The position numbers were made by a program, and so were the translations under genes. A stretch of DNA of 6,103 nt, taken from assembly GCA_018396615.1 (NCBI GenBank), contig JAGTQT010000003.1, forward strand, positions 1 through 6,103, in the 5' to 3' direction. Of the stretch, positions 4,258-6,103 are shown in pieces (positions within the stretch are counted from its first letter, which is position 1; each line of letters begins with the position of its first letter). The notes below the pieces were generated by a model. It did not search any database, was not told the origin of the DNA, and saw only the letters and a program-made list of their open reading frames with translations. The stretch comes from Candidatus Bathyarchaeota archaeon (GTDB taxonomy: Archaea; Thermoproteota; Bathyarchaeia; Bathyarchaeales; Bathycorpusculaceae).

Positions 4258-6103
4258 ACCCTCACTAAACGTTTCAAAAAAACCCTGAGCTGCCCTTCAT
4301 TTTCGGTCTCACTTTTCACATGGAAGTAAGAAGGGCTGCAAGGCATACCATCCAAACCCGTTCCGTTAACCCGACCACAAATCCCCTCGCAATAGGAGAT
4401 ACCGAAAAGACCGGAAGAAACAAGATACAACTCATACTCATACCCGTACTCCCCAGGAATCACACCCACAGGGCTCTCTAGCGGAGAAGCAATATTCGTC
4501 GGAAACCTGAAATCCAAGAAACAAGACACTTTTCCATCAGCATGAGTCAAGTTACCACAAGAAAAAGCAGTAACATTATAGACCTTATTCACAGTAGGCC
4601 TCCAACTCGACAAAGTTGCCACCCCCGAAGAATTCGTTTCAACCGATCCAATATTCACACCATCAACCAGCAAATTCACATTCAAATCAGAAAAACAGGA
4701 TTGACTCGCACAATCATACGCGTTCACGACAAGCGAAGGCGAAGGCAAAATGTAAGAAACCTCCAAAGCAGGGCGCTCATAGATTTCCCCGTTTACTTCT
4801 CTGGAACTGAAAAATGCCCCTATCGATGTCCAGTTATAGCCCAAAAGATCCTCAACCTGCAAAACCAAGCCGTAGTTGTTAGGGACTGACCCGTTAAGCC
4901 ACTTCCGAACAGCATCACCGGCATCAATGAACCAATACCGCGGCCAGCAAATGTCAACAGTCCCATATAAAATAGAACAACAAGGATCCTCTGCATAAGA
5001 AGGTTTATTATCCCACGTTATTGTTTGCTCATCCCATGGCTGTGTTACGAAATAGGCGTTAAGGCGCAACATCTCATAGTGAGAGTCCCAGATCGCCAAA
5101 TCGAAGTGCAAGTTCAGCCTCGCAGACAGAATATGCGCATTCGATGGAATAGAAGACAGATCGAAATGAAGATACGCATACCCCAAATCACAACCTTTAT
5201 GAAGTCCAACATAAAGTTCGTGCTCATTTCCAAAATTCTGGTCTGGAGGCCACGCGTAAACGGAAGCGTCGGCATCCGCCTCTATAGTTGCAACGTTGAA
5301 TTCTCCCACACAATCCAATGAAAGGCTAACAGTCTTCTTCACTACGTCTAAAAAGAGAACGCAACTCAAAACAGCACTCACGCTACCCGCAGTTTGCCAC
5401 TCAGCTAACGTCAGAAAACTCGGAGGCATCCCCGCCCACACAAAATACGTCCCAGTTTTCTCAGGAACCCAAGCAAACTCAGCCCTACCCGCATTGTTCG
5501 TGCCCTTGCTGCCGTAGGAGGCGTAGTGGAAAAACTCTATAACCGCACCAACACCCTTCCCACACAAACTCACATTCACCCTGTCAACGCCCATAAAAGG
5601 AATCCAAACACAACCCCAACGATCAAGCCAAGCCTCCCCCATCCTGCTTTCTCCATTAAACCACACAGCCTTACAACAACTGAAATCCGCAACACCAACA
5701 TACTTCACAGTCTTACCAAAACATACAGCAACCGCCATATAATCCTTCAAATCAACTTTCAAATCAAAATCAACATCCGCCCTCCAATCCCACTTCTCGG
5801 AGCTAGGAATCGCGCCAAACGCATTAGCCTCAATAACAATATCCTTAAGATCAACCGGTCCATCCCTATTAACATCACGACTTGCTGGCGCAGTAGAACA
5901 AGACGCATTATACAAACACGCAACTCTCAAAAGACGCGAACCTGACGGTATCTCAACTGAACCCTTACCATCAGCAGAGACTCTGCCCTTCGGCATACCA
6001 CTTAAAACCGAAACAGGAGCGCCATAAACCTTCGACCCAAACAACTCGACATCCACTTCAATACGCCTCTCAGTGTCAACATAAACCGGCTCCACCCCAC
6101 CTC
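4191..6103 (-). CDS. Large secreted protein, partial: internal dockerin-like module, DNRLRE domain and Ig-like domains
   Basis: The reading frame continues through the right edge, so the 5' end and any signal peptide are missing; a GTG at 6095 is probably internal. Counting from that GTG, residues 1-60 look like the end of a beta-rich domain. Residues 74-127 are a dockerin-like pair of calcium loops, DVNRDGPVDLKD (74-85) and DVDFDLKVDLKD (107-118), the second with Leu in place of the usual Gly. Residues about 130-265 are beta-rich and unassigned. Residues 268-449 are a DNRLRE (disaggregatase-related) domain, shown by NFGNEHELYVG, LHFDLSSIP, WDEQTITWDNKP, NNYGLVL, FFSSREV and ERPALEVSY. Residues 455-607 are Ig-like. 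About 20 cysteines and eight N-glycosylation sequons suggest an extracellular, disulfide-bonded protein. After the T7 run the frame goes out of register, yields a Leu/Arg/Val-rich tail and stops at 4191-4193. A role in cell-surface attachment or polysaccharide binding is inferred only from the domains. Confidence 0.75.
   Translation of the reverse strand, partial: GGVEPVYVDTERRIEVDVELFGSKVYGAPVSVLSGMPKGRVSADGKGSVEIPSGSRLLRVACLYNASCSTAPASRDVNRDGPVDLKDIVIEANAFGAIPSSEKWDWRADVDFDLKVDLKDYMAVAVCFGKTVKYVGVADFSCCKAVWFNGESRMGEAWLDRWGCVWIPFMGVDRVNVSLCGKGVGAVIEFFHYASYGSKGTNNAGRAEFAWVPEKTGTYFVWAGMPPSFLTLAEWQTAGSVSAVLSCVLFLDVVKKTVSLSLDCVGEFNVATIEADADASVYAWPPDQNFGNEHELYVGLHKGCDLGYAYLHFDLSSIPSNAHILSARLNLHFDLAIWDSHYEMLRLNAYFVTQPWDEQTITWDNKPSYAEDPCCSILYGTVDICWPRYWFIDAGDAVRKWLNGSVPNNYGLVLQVEDLLGYNWTSIGAFFSSREVNGEIYERPALEVSYILPSPSLVVNAYDCASQSCFSDLNVNLLVDGVNIGSVETNSSGVATLSSWRPTVNKVYNVTAFSCGNLTHADGKVSCFLDFRFPTNIASPLESPVGVIPGEYGYEYELYLVSSGLFGISYCEGICGRVNGTGLDGMPCSPSYFHVKSETENEGQLRVFLKRLVRVCIVSVYGLGVQSFTSPQSFPL
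4276..4282 (-). other. Frameshift site: run of seven T on the coding strand
   Basis: The coding strand reads AGG GTT TTT TTG AAA in the upstream frame. Adding one T, or slipping back one base, gives GTT TTT TTT GAA ACG and leads into the downstream frame, which carries the Ig-domain sequence. In the upstream frame T TTT TTG also fits the X XXY YYZ pattern of a -1 slippery heptamer. A one-base error or mutation in a homopolymer is the simplest explanation; programmed frameshifting is possible. Confidence 0.7.

Noticed and set aside
4600..5300. Possibility of a prophage tail fibre or adhesin module
   Set aside because: The DNRLRE motifs (FDLSSIP, TWDNKP, NYGL, ERPALEVSY) give a better match, and no other phage genes are present.
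5526..5945. 139-codon + strand open frame rich in Asn, Thr and Ile
   Set aside because: It is antisense to the dockerin-containing part of the surface protein, where calcium-loop motifs are evident in the other strand. There is no family resemblance.
1..6103. Search for a CRISPR array, tRNA, rRNA, insertion sequence or defence operon
   Set aside because: No regularly spaced repeats, cloverleaf-like elements, transposase motifs or defence-type domains were visible by eye on either strand.

Overview
The window looks archaeal, most likely from an uncultured mesophilic lineage such as Bathyarchaeia; that rank is an inference. The domain assignment rests on a PAC2-family proteasome assembly chaperone, an Lsm protein with the extra C-terminal domain known from archaeal SmAP3-type proteins, TATA-like boxes 45 to 85 bases upstream of three start codons, and a secreted protein that combines a dockerin-like module, a DNRLRE domain and Ig-like domains.

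Layout: bases 1-220 hold no convincing gene and carry a TATA-like promoter. Two + strand genes follow: an M28-type metallopeptidase with a C-terminal winged-helix-like domain (221-2269) and a PAC2 protein (2349-3101), each with its own TATA-like box. The PAC2 gene converges on an Lsm gene on the - strand (3098-3526), and their stop codons overlap. The Lsm gene has a clear promoter and Shine-Dalgarno site in the 74-base gap 3527-3600. From 3601 to the right edge the - strand encodes one large extracellular protein whose 5' end lies outside the window. Its frame is broken by a one-base shift at a run of seven T (coding strand) at 4276-4282. It therefore appears as two overlapping ORFs, and joining them gives about 831 visible residues.

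The three intracellular genes fit housekeeping roles: peptide hydrolysis, proteasome assembly and RNA binding. The large - strand gene is a cell-surface or secreted protein with no obvious functional tie to them. No tRNA, rRNA, CRISPR array, insertion sequence or defence system was seen.

The most unusual features are the shift at the T7 run and a strong base-composition asymmetry. The + strand is A/C-rich from 1 to about 2350, G/T-rich from about 2600 to 3600, and A/C-rich again from about 4050 to the end. These switches ignore gene orientation, and the second one falls inside the large surface-protein gene.
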